A stretch of 64,000 nucleotides of DNA from Planctomycetota bacterium (GCA_018242585.1 JAFEBQ010000027.1:1-64000); one strand, 5' to 3'. Counted from the stretch's first letter, positions 44,929 to 54,443 are shown. The notes: generated by a model not told the origin, from the sequence alone. Program-made: numbers and translations.

Positions 44929-45792
44929 ATGCAGGTGCGCGGTTCCATAGCTTGCCGAGCAATCGCGCTCGCGCTGCTGGTCTTGGCCGGCGCGTCGTCG
45001 GCCGCCACGCCCAACGCGGGCAGCACCAACCGCCAGTATCGCGACGACGCCATCAAGGCCATGCCGCTGGCGCAGCTCGACAGCGAAGACCGCGCGCGGG
45101 TTACGGCCGTGCTCGAGAACGTCACGCTCTATCGCCATCTGCCCACGCAGACCATCGAATGCGACGCCCGGCTCTTTCAGTTCCTGATCGAGCATCCGGA
45201 GGTCGTGATCAACATGTGGCGGGTGATGAACATCACCGACATTCATGTGAAGCGGCTCGATGAAGTGTCGTTCGACGCCGACGATCACGCCGGCACACGC
45301 GGCAAGCTGCGCTACCTCGTCCGTTCGCCACACGTCCATGTGATTTACGGCGAAGGGAAGTACGAAGGGATGCTGCTCCCCAAGCCGGTCCGCGGCCAGG
45401 CCGTGTTCCTGCTCCGCACTTCGACCTATCTCGATCGGCAGGGAAAGCCGATGGTCCAGGCCCGACTCGACTCGTTTGTCCGCATGGAAGCGGTCACGGT
45501 CGAGGTATTGGCCAAGACGTTCCAGCCGCTGGTCGGGCACGTGGCCGATCACAACTATCGCGAGACGGCGGTCTTTCTGAACCGCATTCACAAAGCGGCC
45601 CAGGTCAATCCCGAGGGGTTGATGCAGTTGGTCGACCAATTGGAAGGAGTCGACGAGAAAGTGGCAAGCGGCTTCAACCAGATCGCTGACGAAATCGGCG
45701 CTCAGGCCGCGCTGGCCGAAAAGCAACAGCCAGCCATCCCCGGCGACCGCTCAGCAGAGCTACCCACCCGCCAACCGACACAGCGACGGTAA
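44929..45792 (+). CDS. Exported protein of unknown function
   Basis: 287 residues with a signal peptide (MQVRGSIACRAIALALLVLA, cut near GASSA|AT). Mature part is about 70% helix-and-sheet mixed, with conserved-looking LPTQTIECDARLFQFLIEHP, VVINMWRVMNITDIHVKRL and RSPHVHVIYGEGKYEG stretches and a low-complexity end. Similar proteins occur widely in planctomycetes as hypothetical; this is from memory and not verified. G-rich ribosome binding site precedes the ATG. Probably periplasmic. Confidence 0.8.
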   Translation: MQVRGSIACRAIALALLVLAGASSAATPNAGSTNRQYRDDAIKAMPLAQLDSEDRARVTAVLENVTLYRHLPTQTIECDARLFQFLIEHPEVVINMWRVMNITDIHVKRLDEVSFDADDHAGTRGKLRYLVRSPHVHVIYGEGKYEGMLLPKPVRGQAVFLLRTSTYLDRQGKPMVQARLDSFVRMEAVTVEVLAKTFQPLVGHVADHNYRETAVFLNRIHKAAQVNPEGLMQLVDQLEGVDEKVASGFNQIADEIGAQAALAEKQQPAIPGDRSAELPTRQPTQRR

Positions 45793-46162
45793 GGCAATAC
45801 CGGTAGCGTATTCTTTCGTGCAGTCGATCGCACGTCGTCGCGATCATGCTCTTCTAAGCGATCAAGTTCTTCTTAAGCACCAAAGGTGCGCCCCATACCA
45901 GCCTGGGGCAACGCCCCAGGTATATGGGCATCTAATGGGTTCTAAGGGCTGAAAGCCCGTCCCATTCTTCCGAGATGTCAGCGCGGAAATGGGGCGGGCC
46001 TTCAGCCCTCAATAAGCTGCGTTGCCAGATTCCTGGGGCGTTGCCCCAGGCTGGTATGGGTCGGGCCGTTGGCCCTAAGATGCTTAATTCTGGCGTTCGC
46101 AGTCCCAATGGTATGTTCCGAACTCGCCAAGTCGTAATTACGACGCAATAGGCAGTGCCAAA
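45793..46162. other. Intergenic region, 370 bp
   Basis: Occupied by the nested inverted repeat at 45892-46060 and AT-richer flanks; no gene. Confidence 0.7.
45892..46060. repeat. Long nested inverted repeat (family E)
   Basis: Outer 29-base arms 45892-45920 and 46032-46060 are exact reverse complements (left starts CCCATACCAGCCTGGGGCAA). Each arm holds its own hairpin CCTGGGGC-AA/GTT-GCCCCAGG. Inside are GGGCTGAAAGCCC (45947-45959) and GGGCGGGCCTTCAGCCCT, again mutually inverted. Confidence 0.88.
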
Positions 46163-47014
46163 ATGGAAAGTCAACTCGCAGCGCAAAGCGCTCTTTTGGC
46201 CACCATAGGAACGATCATCACGACATCAATAGTCTGGATCGCTCTTTATCGTTTGCGCAACCTCTCTTGGTATCCGAAGGCCTGGTACGCGTTCGCACTT
46301 GTGCTTGGGTCCTGGGGTTTGCTCGCGCTAGCCGAGGCACCCGAATGGTCGGTACTGACGCCCGGCGTTGGCGGTCCTTGGGCCGACTTGGATTGGCTGA
46401 TCTGGTCGCTGGTGTTATTTCCGGCGCTTCCTGCATTCCTTGTGTCGCTCTGGCTTCGACCGTCGCCATTTAGGTTGCGGTGGTGGCATTCATTTGCGTG
46501 CTGGCCAATCGCGTACGCGGTCTATTCCATTCTGTTCCCGCCGTTCATCGACGTCGAGGGCATGCGCATACGGCCGTGGTGGCAAGTTCTTTCGGCACTC
46601 CATGCCTCGTGGTTTACGATTCTCGTTGTCGTTCACATTTCTCTTGCGTCAATTGTTTTGCTCGCGAGCCGCAGGCGAACAAACTCAATCATCTACGAGA
46701 ATATTTGGCTAAGACTCTTCATTATTACGTCAGCAGTGGCGTTCTATGCTCTCGCAAATGCACCGAGACATGTCTTTCTAGTTCCAGGAGCCGTAGCGCC
46801 TCCTTTGATCGTCTGGCCGCTATTGTTTGGGTTGGTGAATCCCATTATCGCGCTACTGATTTGGCTGAGGCCGCGCCCAATCTTATTCAGTCGATGGGGC
46901 ATTGCCGGAGTAGCGGTGTTTTGCATCGTCGTCTACATCCTATATCCGTGGACTGACAGGTTGCCTTGGTGGAAAACGCATGGCGAAGGGAGCGTCTACG
47001 TGAATCCCTTTTAG
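46163..47014 (+). CDS. Multi-pass membrane protein, unrecognised
   Basis: 283 residues with seven or eight hydrophobic helices (for example LLATIGTIITTSIVWIALY, WYAFALVLGSWGLLALAEAP, WFTILVVVHISLASIVLLAS, GIAGVAVFCIVVYILY). No catalytic motif seen. The gene is clearly poorer in G+C than its neighbours and lies between repeat E and repeat F3, suggesting acquisition. Start ATG is the first in frame after the stop region; ribosome binding site weak (GTGCCAAA). Confidence 0.72.
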   Translation: MESQLAAQSALLATIGTIITTSIVWIALYRLRNLSWYPKAWYAFALVLGSWGLLALAEAPEWSVLTPGVGGPWADLDWLIWSLVLFPALPAFLVSLWLRPSPFRLRWWHSFACWPIAYAVYSILFPPFIDVEGMRIRPWWQVLSALHASWFTILVVVHISLASIVLLASRRRTNSIIYENIWLRLFIITSAVAFYALANAPRHVFLVPGAVAPPLIVWPLLFGLVNPIIALLIWLRPRPILFSRWGIAGVAVFCIVVYILYPWTDRLPWWKTHGEGSVYVNPF

Positions 47015-47099
47015 CGTGTTCCAGCGAGGCGTGGAGGTGAAGCGGAAATGCTACATTTTGGTCCCTGAGGAAGATGTCCCCTTAGCTGCCCCGCCTCTG

Positions 47100-47170
47100 C
47101 GGTTCACTCGTTTGCCGCATTTCCGACATCGTGACCGTCGTGTCGTTGTGGTCGAATGCTCTTCGTCATT
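47100..47170 (-). repeat. Dispersed repeat family F, copy F3 (inverted)
   Basis: CGGTTCACTCGTTTGCCGCA, TTTCCGACATCGTGACCGTC and GTGTCGTTGTGGTCGAATGC: reverse complement of F2 at 24535-24605 with few differences. It ends five bases inside the end of the CPBP protease gene. Confidence 0.85.
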
Positions 47171-48008
47171 GCTGCTTCAAATAGCTCTGGGCGATTAGCA
47201 GGGCCATGCTCGTGCCGTTCAGCAGGACGTGGACCGTCATGCTCGGCCAAATGCGGTGCGTCCAGCGATAAAGCGTCCCCAGCAGCAGCGCCAAAAAGAA
47301 CAGCGGGATCGGGTCCGGCCCGTGGTTATAATGCACTGCCGCGAAGATCAGCGAACTAATTAGCACAGGGAGCCAAGTCTTCCAACGCGGTGGCGGCGGT
47401 GGACTCGATTCTGCGCCCGATTCGCCTGCCGACCCACCCGCCACAGTCCGCGGCTGCGACGGCCAAATCCGTTCGAGCCACCCTTGCAGCAGCACTCGGA
47501 AAAAGAACTCTTCCGACAGCGGTGCTACAATCACAGCTGCCACAGTCGCCCATAACCAAAGGTCGAAGTCGGGGTATTGCCTGAGCAGCGTCTCGATCGG
47601 ATGCTCACCTTCGAATACTCCGCTTGCCTTGATCGCGGCTTTAATCAGCAGCAATGGAATCACCATTGCCAAGAAGCCGAAGGCACCCAAGGCCACGTCC
47701 CACACCAGCCTGGATACGCTGAATCCCAGGTCCTTGGCGGACGCTCGGCTGCATTTGACGAGCCAGGCAATGGCGAGCCCCGTCGAAACGAGGCTGGCAA
47801 TCGCCGATTTGGCGAATAGGTCAGCACCTTCGCGAGGTGTTATCTCGTTAATATCCGCGCCGTGCGCGCGCGGCATGAAAAGAGAAGTGATGCCGTAGAT
47901 CACCGTGACGATGAGGAGGCAAACCAGCACATCAATAACGGTCCAGGGCACACGCGTTGGCGAATCAGCCGGCGGGCGACGTGCGGCGCTTTGGTCGTCG
48001 TCATTCAT
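47166..48008 (-). CDS. CPBP (CAAX-type) intramembrane metalloprotease
   Basis: 280 residues, inner membrane. Family motifs: EEFFFR at 166-171, FAAVH at 222-226 and HVLLN at 260-264, supplying the metal ligands. A proline-rich insertion (about 188-210) lies between the first and second motifs. It may process proteins or be part of an immunity function; not determinable. Its start overlaps the pgsA stop by eight bases (ATGAATGA), so it is coupled to pgsA. The last codons fall in repeat F3. Confidence 0.87.
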   Translation of the reverse strand: MNDDDQSAARRPPADSPTRVPWTVIDVLVCLLIVTVIYGITSLFMPRAHGADINEITPREGADLFAKSAIASLVSTGLAIAWLVKCSRASAKDLGFSVSRLVWDVALGAFGFLAMVIPLLLIKAAIKASGVFEGEHPIETLLRQYPDFDLWLWATVAAVIVAPLSEEFFFRVLLQGWLERIWPSQPRTVAGGSAGESGAESSPPPPPRWKTWLPVLISSLIFAAVHYNHGPDPIPLFFLALLLGTLYRWTHRIWPSMTVHVLLNGTSMALLIAQSYLKQQ

Positions 48009-48630
48009 CGCGGATCATGCGCACGGCGGCCACGATGTAGGCCACGCCCGAATAGGCGGTCAAGAAGGCCGCGACCCACAGCGACGCCGTCAACAACGCG
48101 CCGTACCACGACGGCATCACGATCCACGCGCCGAACAAGGTGCCCCACCCCAACAGGCCCAAGCACAGCCCGGCCGCAATACACTGCGCCACCATCTTCA
48201 ACTTGCCCGACATCGAGGCCGAGAAGTCGCGCCCTTGCTGTTCCAGAAAGCTCCGTAGCGCCGTGATCAGCAGCTCGCGCCCCACGATCAGGGCCACGAT
48301 CCACGCTCGCAGGCCCAAAGCGTGCAGCTCGCGGCTGGGGACGTCGAGCAAGAAGATGAACGTGCCACAGATGATGATCTTGTCGGCGAACGGGTCGAGA
48401 ATGCGCCCCAAGGTCGAAACCCAGCCATAGCGCCGCGCCAGGTACCCGTCCAGCCAATCGGTGCTAGCCGCCACGATGAACAGCACCAGCGACGTGCCGA
48501 AATACTCGAAGCTCATCGCCACGAACAGGGCCACCGACAGCACCAGCCGCGCCACCGTCAACTGGTTGGGCACGGTCATCACGCCCTGTTTGGCCGAGGC
48601 CGATCGGGATGCGGTGTCGGGGCTGACCAT
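48001..48630 (-). CDS. pgsA: CDP-diacylglycerol-glycerol-3-phosphate phosphatidyltransferase
   Basis: 209 residues from the ATG at 48630; the ATG at 48579 (MTVPNQLTVARL, the family-typical start) gives 192 and may be the true one. Integral membrane enzyme making phosphatidylglycerol phosphate. CDP-alcohol motif present in full: D-G-x2-A-R-x8-G-x3-D-x3-D as DWLDGYLARRYG and GRILDPFADK. Several membrane helices follow. 82 bp downstream of rimO and overlapping the CPBP gene, so one operon rimO-pgsA-CPBP. Confidence 0.92.
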   Translation of the reverse strand: MVSPDTASRSASAKQGVMTVPNQLTVARLVLSVALFVAMSFEYFGTSLVLFIVAASTDWLDGYLARRYGWVSTLGRILDPFADKIIICGTFIFLLDVPSRELHALGLRAWIVALIVGRELLITALRSFLEQQGRDFSASMSGKLKMVAQCIAAGLCLGLLGWGTLFGAWIVMPSWYGALLTASLWVAAFLTAYSGVAYIVAAVRMIRDE

Positions 48631-48712
48631 AGGCGATGCAAAGTGTCGAGGGCCGGGGGGGCGTGGCGTGAACAATTCGGTCGGCCCCGCCGCCATTATA
48701 TGCAGAACGTCC

Positions 48713-50125
48713 CTAGCGTGCGCGACCAATCGGGGCGGCAATCAGATCGTATTCCTTGGTGGCCACGACCTCGCACGGGACGATCTGCCCCGCGCGCAAC
48801 TTCTTGCCGGTCACGTACACCACCGCATCGACATCGGGCGCGTCGGCCGCGGTGCGGCCGATCCAGACATCGCGCTCGCCCGGCAATGGCGCATCGAGCA
48901 GCACATCGAGCTGCTGGCCCACCCGAGCGGCGGCCCATTCGAAGGCGATTTCCTGCTGCACGCCCATCAATTCGTCGCGCCGCGCGTTCTTCACTTCCTC
49001 GGGCAGATGGTCGGGCAAGCGGGCCGCCGGCGTATCGGGCTCGAACGAGTACGTGAACACGCCCAGCCGCTCGAAGCGGTACTGCCGCACAAAGTCGACC
49101 ATCTCGGCGAATTGCTCGTCGGTCTCGCCGGGAAAGCCGGTGATCATCGTCGTCCGCAGCACCAGGTTCGGAATCCGAGCCCGTAGCTTGTCGAGCAGCG
49201 CGACCGTCTCGGCCTTGTTCACGCGGCGTTGCATCCGTTTCAACATGGTGTCATCGGCGTGTTGCAGCGGCATGTCCAAGTACGGCACGATCCGCTTGGC
49301 GCCGGCGATCACGTCGATCAGATCGTCGCCGAAGTACATCGGGTACAGGTACATCAACCGAATCCAGTCCAGACCTTCGATCTGGTCCAACTGGGCCAGC
49401 AACTCGGCCAACCGCGGCCGGCCGTACAGGTCGATGCCGTAGTACGTCGTGTCCTGGGCCACGATGATCAGCTCGCGGACGCCGTCGGCCACCAACTCGC
49501 GGGCTTCGGCCACGATCTCTTCCATGGGCTTGCTGGCGTGCTTGCCGCGCATTTTCGGAATGGCGCAGAACGTACACAGCCGGTCGCACCCTTCCGAAAT
49601 CTTCAAATAGGCGAAATGCTTGGGGGTGATCCGCAGCCGGTTCCGATCGGACAGCGCCACGCTCGGCGCCGGCTGAAACACGGTGCGCTGTTCGTTCAGG
49701 CGACCGACCAGCCGGTCGGCCACCTTGGTCACTTGCTCGCGCCCGAACACGCCGACCAGATGGTCGATCTCGGGCAGGGTCTCGAGCAACTGGGCCTTCT
49801 CGCGCTCGGCCAGACAGCCCGAGACGATGACGCCCTTGGTGCCGCCGGCGCGCTTCAACTCGAGCATCTCGCGAATCGTGGCGAATGACTCGGCCCGGGC
49901 CGCTTCGATGAACCCGCAGGTGTTCACGATGACAAAGTCGGTCCCCTCGGGATCGCCGACCATTCGATAGCCATCCAACTGCAGCAGTCCCAGCATCCGC
50001 TCGCTGTCGACCAGGTTCTTGGGACAGCCCAGGCTGATGAAGCAGTACGAGCCCTTCGAGGCCGGGGCTTCCGACCGGTTGGGGTGGGGCAGGGGCTGGG
50101 CGTCGATGATCGGCGTAAAAGTCAT
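48713..50125 (-). CDS. rimO: Ribosomal protein S12 methylthiotransferase
   Basis: 470 residues. N-terminal UPF0004 domain with [14 protein letters not shown] (Cys34), VNTCGF and VSGCLAE, the three Cys of the auxiliary Fe-S cluster; radical SAM domain with the [13 protein letters not shown] cluster motif (CxxxCxxC); C-terminal TRAM domain. LGCPKNLVD and the S12-type loop distinguish it from MiaB. Adds a methylthio group to Asp of S12. Leads the operon with pgsA. Confidence 0.95.
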   Translation of the reverse strand: MTFTPIIDAQPLPHPNRSEAPASKGSYCFISLGCPKNLVDSERMLGLLQLDGYRMVGDPEGTDFVIVNTCGFIEAARAESFATIREMLELKRAGGTKGVIVSGCLAEREKAQLLETLPEIDHLVGVFGREQVTKVADRLVGRLNEQRTVFQPAPSVALSDRNRLRITPKHFAYLKISEGCDRLCTFCAIPKMRGKHASKPMEEIVAEARELVADGVRELIIVAQDTTYYGIDLYGRPRLAELLAQLDQIEGLDWIRLMYLYPMYFGDDLIDVIAGAKRIVPYLDMPLQHADDTMLKRMQRRVNKAETVALLDKLRARIPNLVLRTTMITGFPGETDEQFAEMVDFVRQYRFERLGVFTYSFEPDTPAARLPDHLPEEVKNARRDELMGVQQEIAFEWAAARVGQQLDVLLDAPLPGERDVWIGRTAADAPDVDAVVYVTGKKLRAGQIVPCEVVATKEYDLIAAPIGRAR

Positions 50126-50272
50126 GCGGCGATGGAACTAGCGGTGGAAAACAGGCGGCCGGTTGGTAATCGATTCATCCTACCCGGGCAGGCCAAAAGT
50201 GACGAGGGGCCGGAGGGGGCGACTTCGGGGCCAGAAAATCGAGCGAATTTGCTTGCATTGGGCAGTAGAATG

Positions 50273-50286
50273 TGTACAAATGTTCA
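50273..50286 (+). promoter_or_regulatory. Imperfect palindrome before the ImmA/IrrE gene
   Basis: TGTACAAATGTTCA reads as TG-n-ACA-nn-TGT-n-CA, matching its complement at 10 of 14 positions. It lies 41 bp before the start codon at 50327 and overlaps a TTGCTT-type promoter region. A regulator-binding site is possible; compare the GAAC-N4-GTTC LexA box, one base off. Confidence 0.35.
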
Positions 50287-50326
50287 TTATTCATAAAAAC
50301 GACGATTCGGCAGCCAGAGGTCACGA

Positions 50327-51118
50327 ATGATGCTGGCGGAGATTCCTTGGGAACAGGTGTACCGGGCGATCGATGCCCAGGTCGGCCGGCTGCTACGCCG
50401 GGCCGGTGTGTTTCAGCCGGCGGTCGACGCCTTTCGCGTTGCCCAAGCGCTCGGGCTGACGGTCTTGCGCAACGATCGGCAGGCCGAGCGGGCGCGCTAT
50501 GTCCGCTCGGGTTTCAATTCGCCGGGTGAGCGCTCTGGCCGCGACGACATGCTACGCGAGGCGTCGATCTTTATCCGTCGCGACCCCCGCCCTGAACGCG
50601 AACAGTGGGCCGTCGCCCACGAAATCGGCGAGCATCTCTCGGTCGAGTTGTTCGCCTCGCTCGGTGTCGACCCGGCCGAAGCGCCGCCGACCGCCCGCGA
50701 GCAACTGGCCAATCGACTGGCATCGCGACTGCTGTTGCCGGCCGAATGGTTTGGCGATCTGGGCCGGGCTTGCGATTGGGACCTGCCGGCGCTGAAGCAG
50801 CAGTTTCACACCGCCAGCCACGAGTTGTTGGCCCGACGGATGCTCGATTTCGACGCGCCGGCCATCGTGACCGTAGTCGACCAGCGAGCCATCAGTTGGC
50901 GGCGCAGCAACCTGGCCGGCCGGCCACCGCAACTGGCCGACTGGGAACGGTCGACTTGGCTGCGCTCGAACGAGTCGGGTCAACCCGGCGAGTCACATCA
51001 CCAGGGGGCCCGGATGCGCGTCTGGCCGGTCCACGAACCAGAGTGGAAGCGCGAAATCATCCGCACCGATTTGCCGGAGCAGGACGAGTGGGGTGGTGAC
51101 GAATCAGACGCCTGGTAG
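50327..51118 (+). CDS. ImmA/IrrE-family metallopeptidase
   Basis: 263 residues. Zinc motif HEIGEH at 98-103 and the downstream E-x-x-A-N-x-x-A-S-x-L-L-L-P (Glu125 to Pro138), the hallmarks of COG2856. In IrrE and ImmA the enzyme cuts a repressor; none is adjacent here, so the target is unknown. The N-terminal 90 residues are helical and the C-terminal 120 residues carry VVDQRAISWRRSN and a Trp-rich stretch. ATG ATG start, ribosome binding site not clear. Convergent with the receiver-like gene; they end 15 bp into each other (51104-51118). Confidence 0.9.
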   Translation: MMLAEIPWEQVYRAIDAQVGRLLRRAGVFQPAVDAFRVAQALGLTVLRNDRQAERARYVRSGFNSPGERSGRDDMLREASIFIRRDPRPEREQWAVAHEIGEHLSVELFASLGVDPAEAPPTAREQLANRLASRLLLPAEWFGDLGRACDWDLPALKQQFHTASHELLARRMLDFDAPAIVTVVDQRAISWRRSNLAGRPPQLADWERSTWLRSNESGQPGESHHQGARMRVWPVHEPEWKREIIRTDLPEQDEWGGDESDAW

Positions 51119-51973
51119 AACGCTCTGTTGCGCTAACTTTTGCATGAGCGCGCAGTCCAGGTCCGCCAAGCGGACTGGCTTGGCCAAAACAGCCGTCGCG
51201 CCGGCGGCTTGCCAGCGGGCCACATCGTCGGTGCGGGGAAAGCCGCACAGGACGACGAACGCCCCGGCGGGATGCGACTGTCGGCAGACGGCAATCTGTT
51301 CCATGCTCGTTGACTGTGGAAAAGCCACGTCGTAGACCACGGCCGCGCAATTCGACTCTTCGGCGGCCTCAGTGCTACGACGGTGCTGAACATCGAATCC
51401 CAGCCGGACGCACGCCTTGACGAGCCACGCAGCCTGCTCGGCATCATCGCCGACGACGAGTGCTCGCGGTCGTGGGTTTGTGCCGCTCGCGGCGCGATTG
51501 GTTGCAGGCGGCGCATCAACGAGCCAGCTTTCCTCGTCCGAGGTGGTCGCCTGGCGGGCTGGCATCTCGCCGCGCTCGGCTTGCGACTGCGTCTGCGCCA
51601 GCCAACTGGGCCACTGATGCCACAAGATGCGCCAAGCCCCAGGCCAGTCCCAGCCATGCCGCCGCTCCGATTCACACCAGGAACCCGCCACACGCAGCAC
51701 GCGCGCCAGCGGCCAGCGCTCGGTCAATCGGGCCAGCTCATCACGCCGCAAGGCGCGCGGCAACGCTTCGACCAGCACGATCCACGTCGGCGAAAACCCA
51801 TCGTCGATATCAGCGACCCCCGAGGCCAGATTGGCAACCGCGCGCTGCGTCGGCAACCGCGACAAGTCGGCGCGCAAGGCCGCGAACTCGTCGCTGCCGA
51901 GATCGCCCACAAATAGCCAGGCGTGCTCGATGCGAGGAATCGGGTTGGAATTGACAATCGCCATCCACACCAC
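51104..51973 (-). CDS. Receiver-like protein, partly degenerate
   Basis: 289 residues (an ATG three codons in is an alternative). C-terminal half (about 170-280) looks like a response-regulator receiver: ALVVGDDAEQAAWL keeps the acidic pair, VVYDVAFPQS has the Asp where the phosphate would go, and VLAKPVRLAD keeps the Lys, but the Thr/Ser position is Cys (VVLCGFPR). The N-terminal half (about 15-130; WIVLVEALPRALRRD) may be a second, more degenerate receiver. No output domain. Transcribed 22 bp after the HTH-EIIA gene, so likely its partner. Confidence 0.78.
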   Translation of the reverse strand: MVWMAIVNSNPIPRIEHAWLFVGDLGSDEFAALRADLSRLPTQRAVANLASGVADIDDGFSPTWIVLVEALPRALRRDELARLTERWPLARVLRVAGSWCESERRHGWDWPGAWRILWHQWPSWLAQTQSQAERGEMPARQATTSDEESWLVDAPPATNRAASGTNPRPRALVVGDDAEQAAWLVKACVRLGFDVQHRRSTEAAEESNCAAVVYDVAFPQSTSMEQIAVCRQSHPAGAFVVLCGFPRTDDVARWQAAGATAVLAKPVRLADLDCALMQKLAQQSVLPGV

Positions 51974-51995
51974 TCACAAGAGATCAGTAACCCGA

Positions 51996-52703
51996 TTAAG
52001 CCAGCAACGACTGCTCGCGGACCACGATCAGCTCGCGCGCCAAGGCCGCGTCGGGCGCTTCGCGTAGCGCTTGCAGGAACGAGTCGTCGTTCACCACCCG
52101 GCTCAGTCGCGCCAGCGTGTGCAGGTGCCCCCGATCGCTCGTCGAGCAGATCAGGAAGAAAATGTCGGTCATCCGGGCGTTGCCGAATGGTATGCCGGTT
52201 TCGGTTCGCCCCAGGCAGATGAACGGTTGCTCCAAGACCGCGGGCAACGGCCGCCGCGCGTGCAACATGGCCACGCCGTTGTCGAGCGCCGTCGGGCAAA
52301 GGTCTTCGCGCTGTTGCACGGCTTCGGTCATGGCGGCTGTATCCCACAGCCAGCCTGTCCCGGCCGCCAGCTCGATCATGCCAGCAATCACCGAGGCCCG
52401 CGTTCGCGCCGCCAGCGGAATGGCAATCGCCGCCAGCGGCAGCATTTCGGCGACCGAGCGCGGCTCGCTATCGGCAGCCGCCAGGTCGCGGTCGAACGCC
52501 TCGTCCATGCGCTGCAACTCTGCTTCGTTCGACAAGCCAATTTGATGTTCCAACCATTCGCGCAATTCGGCGCGCGAGAACCGCCACTGCCCCGCCACGC
52601 GTCGCGCTGGCAAATTGCCTCGCTCGACGAGCCGTTGAACTTGCGCCGGCGACAGGTGCAAGTACTCGGCGACCCCGTTCAGGTCTAAATCGTCGTGCGA
52701 CAT
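51996..52703 (-). CDS. HTH-EIIA fusion: excisionase-type helix-turn-helix plus PTS EIIA
   Basis: 235 residues from the ATG at 52703; the longer frame upstream is non-coding. Residues 5-55 are a MerR/excisionase-type HTH (LNGVAEYLHLSPAQVQRLVE, RRVAGQWRFSRAELREWL). Residues about 80-230 are a type-2 (fructose/Ntr) EIIA domain, with the phospho-His at 148 in GVAMLHARRPLP and DIFFLICSTSDRGHL. PtsN-like proteins normally lack HTH. A DNA-binding regulator controlled by PTS phosphorylation is a fair inference. Divergent from murE, upstream of the receiver-like gene. Confidence 0.85.
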   Translation of the reverse strand: MSHDDLDLNGVAEYLHLSPAQVQRLVERGNLPARRVAGQWRFSRAELREWLEHQIGLSNEAELQRMDEAFDRDLAAADSEPRSVAEMLPLAAIAIPLAARTRASVIAGMIELAAGTGWLWDTAAMTEAVQQREDLCPTALDNGVAMLHARRPLPAVLEQPFICLGRTETGIPFGNARMTDIFFLICSTSDRGHLHTLARLSRVVNDDSFLQALREAPDAALARELIVVREQSLLA

Positions 52704-52946
52704 AGCAGGCCGTGGCGCCAATGAGCGAGTGATAGCGGGGCGGTGCGACTGATTTGCCTCATTGTTCGAGTGCGGCCTGGTTTGTCTAGCGCGATCCGCC
52801 CTGATTTCGACCTTGACACCTGCGGCAGATTTCGGAGAATCCGCTCCAACGAACTCGGCCACGCAGCGCACCCCAGGCGAAGCGTGGCAACGGGCGGCCA
52901 GGAAGGCCCGCCCACGAGTCGTCAAGGCAAGGAGGCCTTGTTGCGT

Positions 52947-54443
52947 ATGACGCTAGGATCGGCGTCAAATCACGGGATCGCGCTGCGCCAGGTCTTGCCG
53001 GAAGCCGAGTTATTCGGCGCCGACGAGATCCGTGTGAGCAGTTGTTGCGCCGATTCGCGCCAGGTTCGTCCTGGCGATCTGTTTGTCGCGCTGTCGGGTG
53101 TCGAGCGCGACGGTCACGATTTTGTCGCCGACGCGGTTGCTCGCGGCGCCGCGGCCGTGCTGGCCGAGCGGCCGATTCAGGTCGACGTTCCGGTGGCCTG
53201 TGTCGCCGATGCGCGCCGGGCGTATGGCCACTTGTGCCAGGCCCTGGTCGGCAATCCCAGTCAGCGTCTCAAGGTGATTGGCGTCACTGGCACCAATGGC
53301 AAGACGACCACCACGCATTTGATTGCCGGCGTGCTGCGAGCGGCGGGGCAATATCCCGCGGTGCTTGGCACGCTCGGCTATAGCGACGGCGTCGAGTTCG
53401 AGGCGGCCCGCTGGACCACGCCCCCCGCGCCGGTGTTGGCGGCCTGGATGGCCCGCGCCGAAGCGGCCGGTTGCACGCACGTGGTGATGGAGGTTTCGAG
53501 TCACGCGCTCGAGCAATCGCGAGTGGCCGGCGTCGAGTTCGATGTGGTCGCGGTCACGAACGTCCGGCACGATCATCTGGACTATCACCAGACGCTGTCC
53601 GCCTATCGTGCCGCCAAGGCTCGGCTGTTCGAGCAGTTGGGGCCGTCGGGCGTGGTGGTGTTGAACGTCGAGGACGACGTTTGTCGAGAAATGTATCTGC
53701 CCCGCGTCGATGGCCCGGCCTTGACCGTGGCGCTCGACCGGGCGGCCGAATTGAACGCCGTGGCGGTCGAAAGCTGCTTGAGCGAGCAGACGTTCCTGCT
53801 GCAAATCGGTAGCGAGTCGGTTCCGGTTCGCACGCGCCTTATCGGCCGGCATAACATCGAAAACTGTCTGGTCGCCGCCGCGGTTGGGTTGGCCTATGGC
53901 GTCTCGACGCCCGACGTCGTGCGCGGGCTCGAAAGCGTCGATCGGCTGGCGGGTCGGCTCGAGCCGATCGTCTGTGGTCAGTCGTTCGGTGTGTATGTCG
54001 ACTATGCCCACACGCCCGACGCCTTGGCCGGCGTACTCGACGCGCTACGCGAAATGACTTCGGGCCGCGTGTTGTGCGTGTTTGGCGCTGGCGGGCGACG
54101 TGATCGGTCGAAGCGGCCACTGATGGCCCGCGCCGTCGAGTTGCGTGCTGATCTGGCAATCGTTACCAGCGACAACCCGCGCGACGAGTCACAGCGGCGC
54201 ATTGTGGCCGACATCATGCGCGGCTTTGCCATGCCCGAGGCGGTGCATGTTATCGACGATCGTGCCGCGGCAATTTGCTATGCCCTGCAACAAGCCCGCG
54301 AAGGAGACGTGGTGCTGATTGCTGGCAAGGGGCACGAAGAATATCAGGAGCTGGCCGATGGCCAGATCGATTTTGACGACCGGCAGGTTGCGCGCGATTG
54401 GCTTTATGCCCAGTGGAACAGCCAGTCGTCGCGAGCCGCCTAG
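52947..54443 (+). CDS. murE: UDP-MurNAc-tripeptide synthetase, meso-DAP type
   Basis: 498 residues from the ATG at 52947; AAGGAGG lies 11 bases upstream, and TTG two codons earlier is possible. Adds meso-diaminopimelate to UDP-MurNAc-L-Ala-D-Glu. ATP-loop GTNGKT at 115-120; the DNPR motif at 409-412, diagnostic for diaminopimelate rather than lysine. N-terminal uridine-binding domain (CADSRQVRPGDLFVAL) is typical. First gene of the mur group. Confidence 0.96.
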   Translation: MTLGSASNHGIALRQVLPEAELFGADEIRVSSCCADSRQVRPGDLFVALSGVERDGHDFVADAVARGAAAVLAERPIQVDVPVACVADARRAYGHLCQALVGNPSQRLKVIGVTGTNGKTTTTHLIAGVLRAAGQYPAVLGTLGYSDGVEFEAARWTTPPAPVLAAWMARAEAAGCTHVVMEVSSHALEQSRVAGVEFDVVAVTNVRHDHLDYHQTLSAYRAAKARLFEQLGPSGVVVLNVEDDVCREMYLPRVDGPALTVALDRAAELNAVAVESCLSEQTFLLQIGSESVPVRTRLIGRHNIENCLVAAAVGLAYGVSTPDVVRGLESVDRLAGRLEPIVCGQSFGVYVDYAHTPDALAGVLDALREMTSGRVLCVFGAGGRRDRSKRPLMARAVELRADLAIVTSDNPRDESQRRIVADIMRGFAMPEAVHVIDDRAAAICYALQQAREGDVVLIAGKGHEEYQELADGQIDFDDRQVARDWLYAQWNSQSSRAA

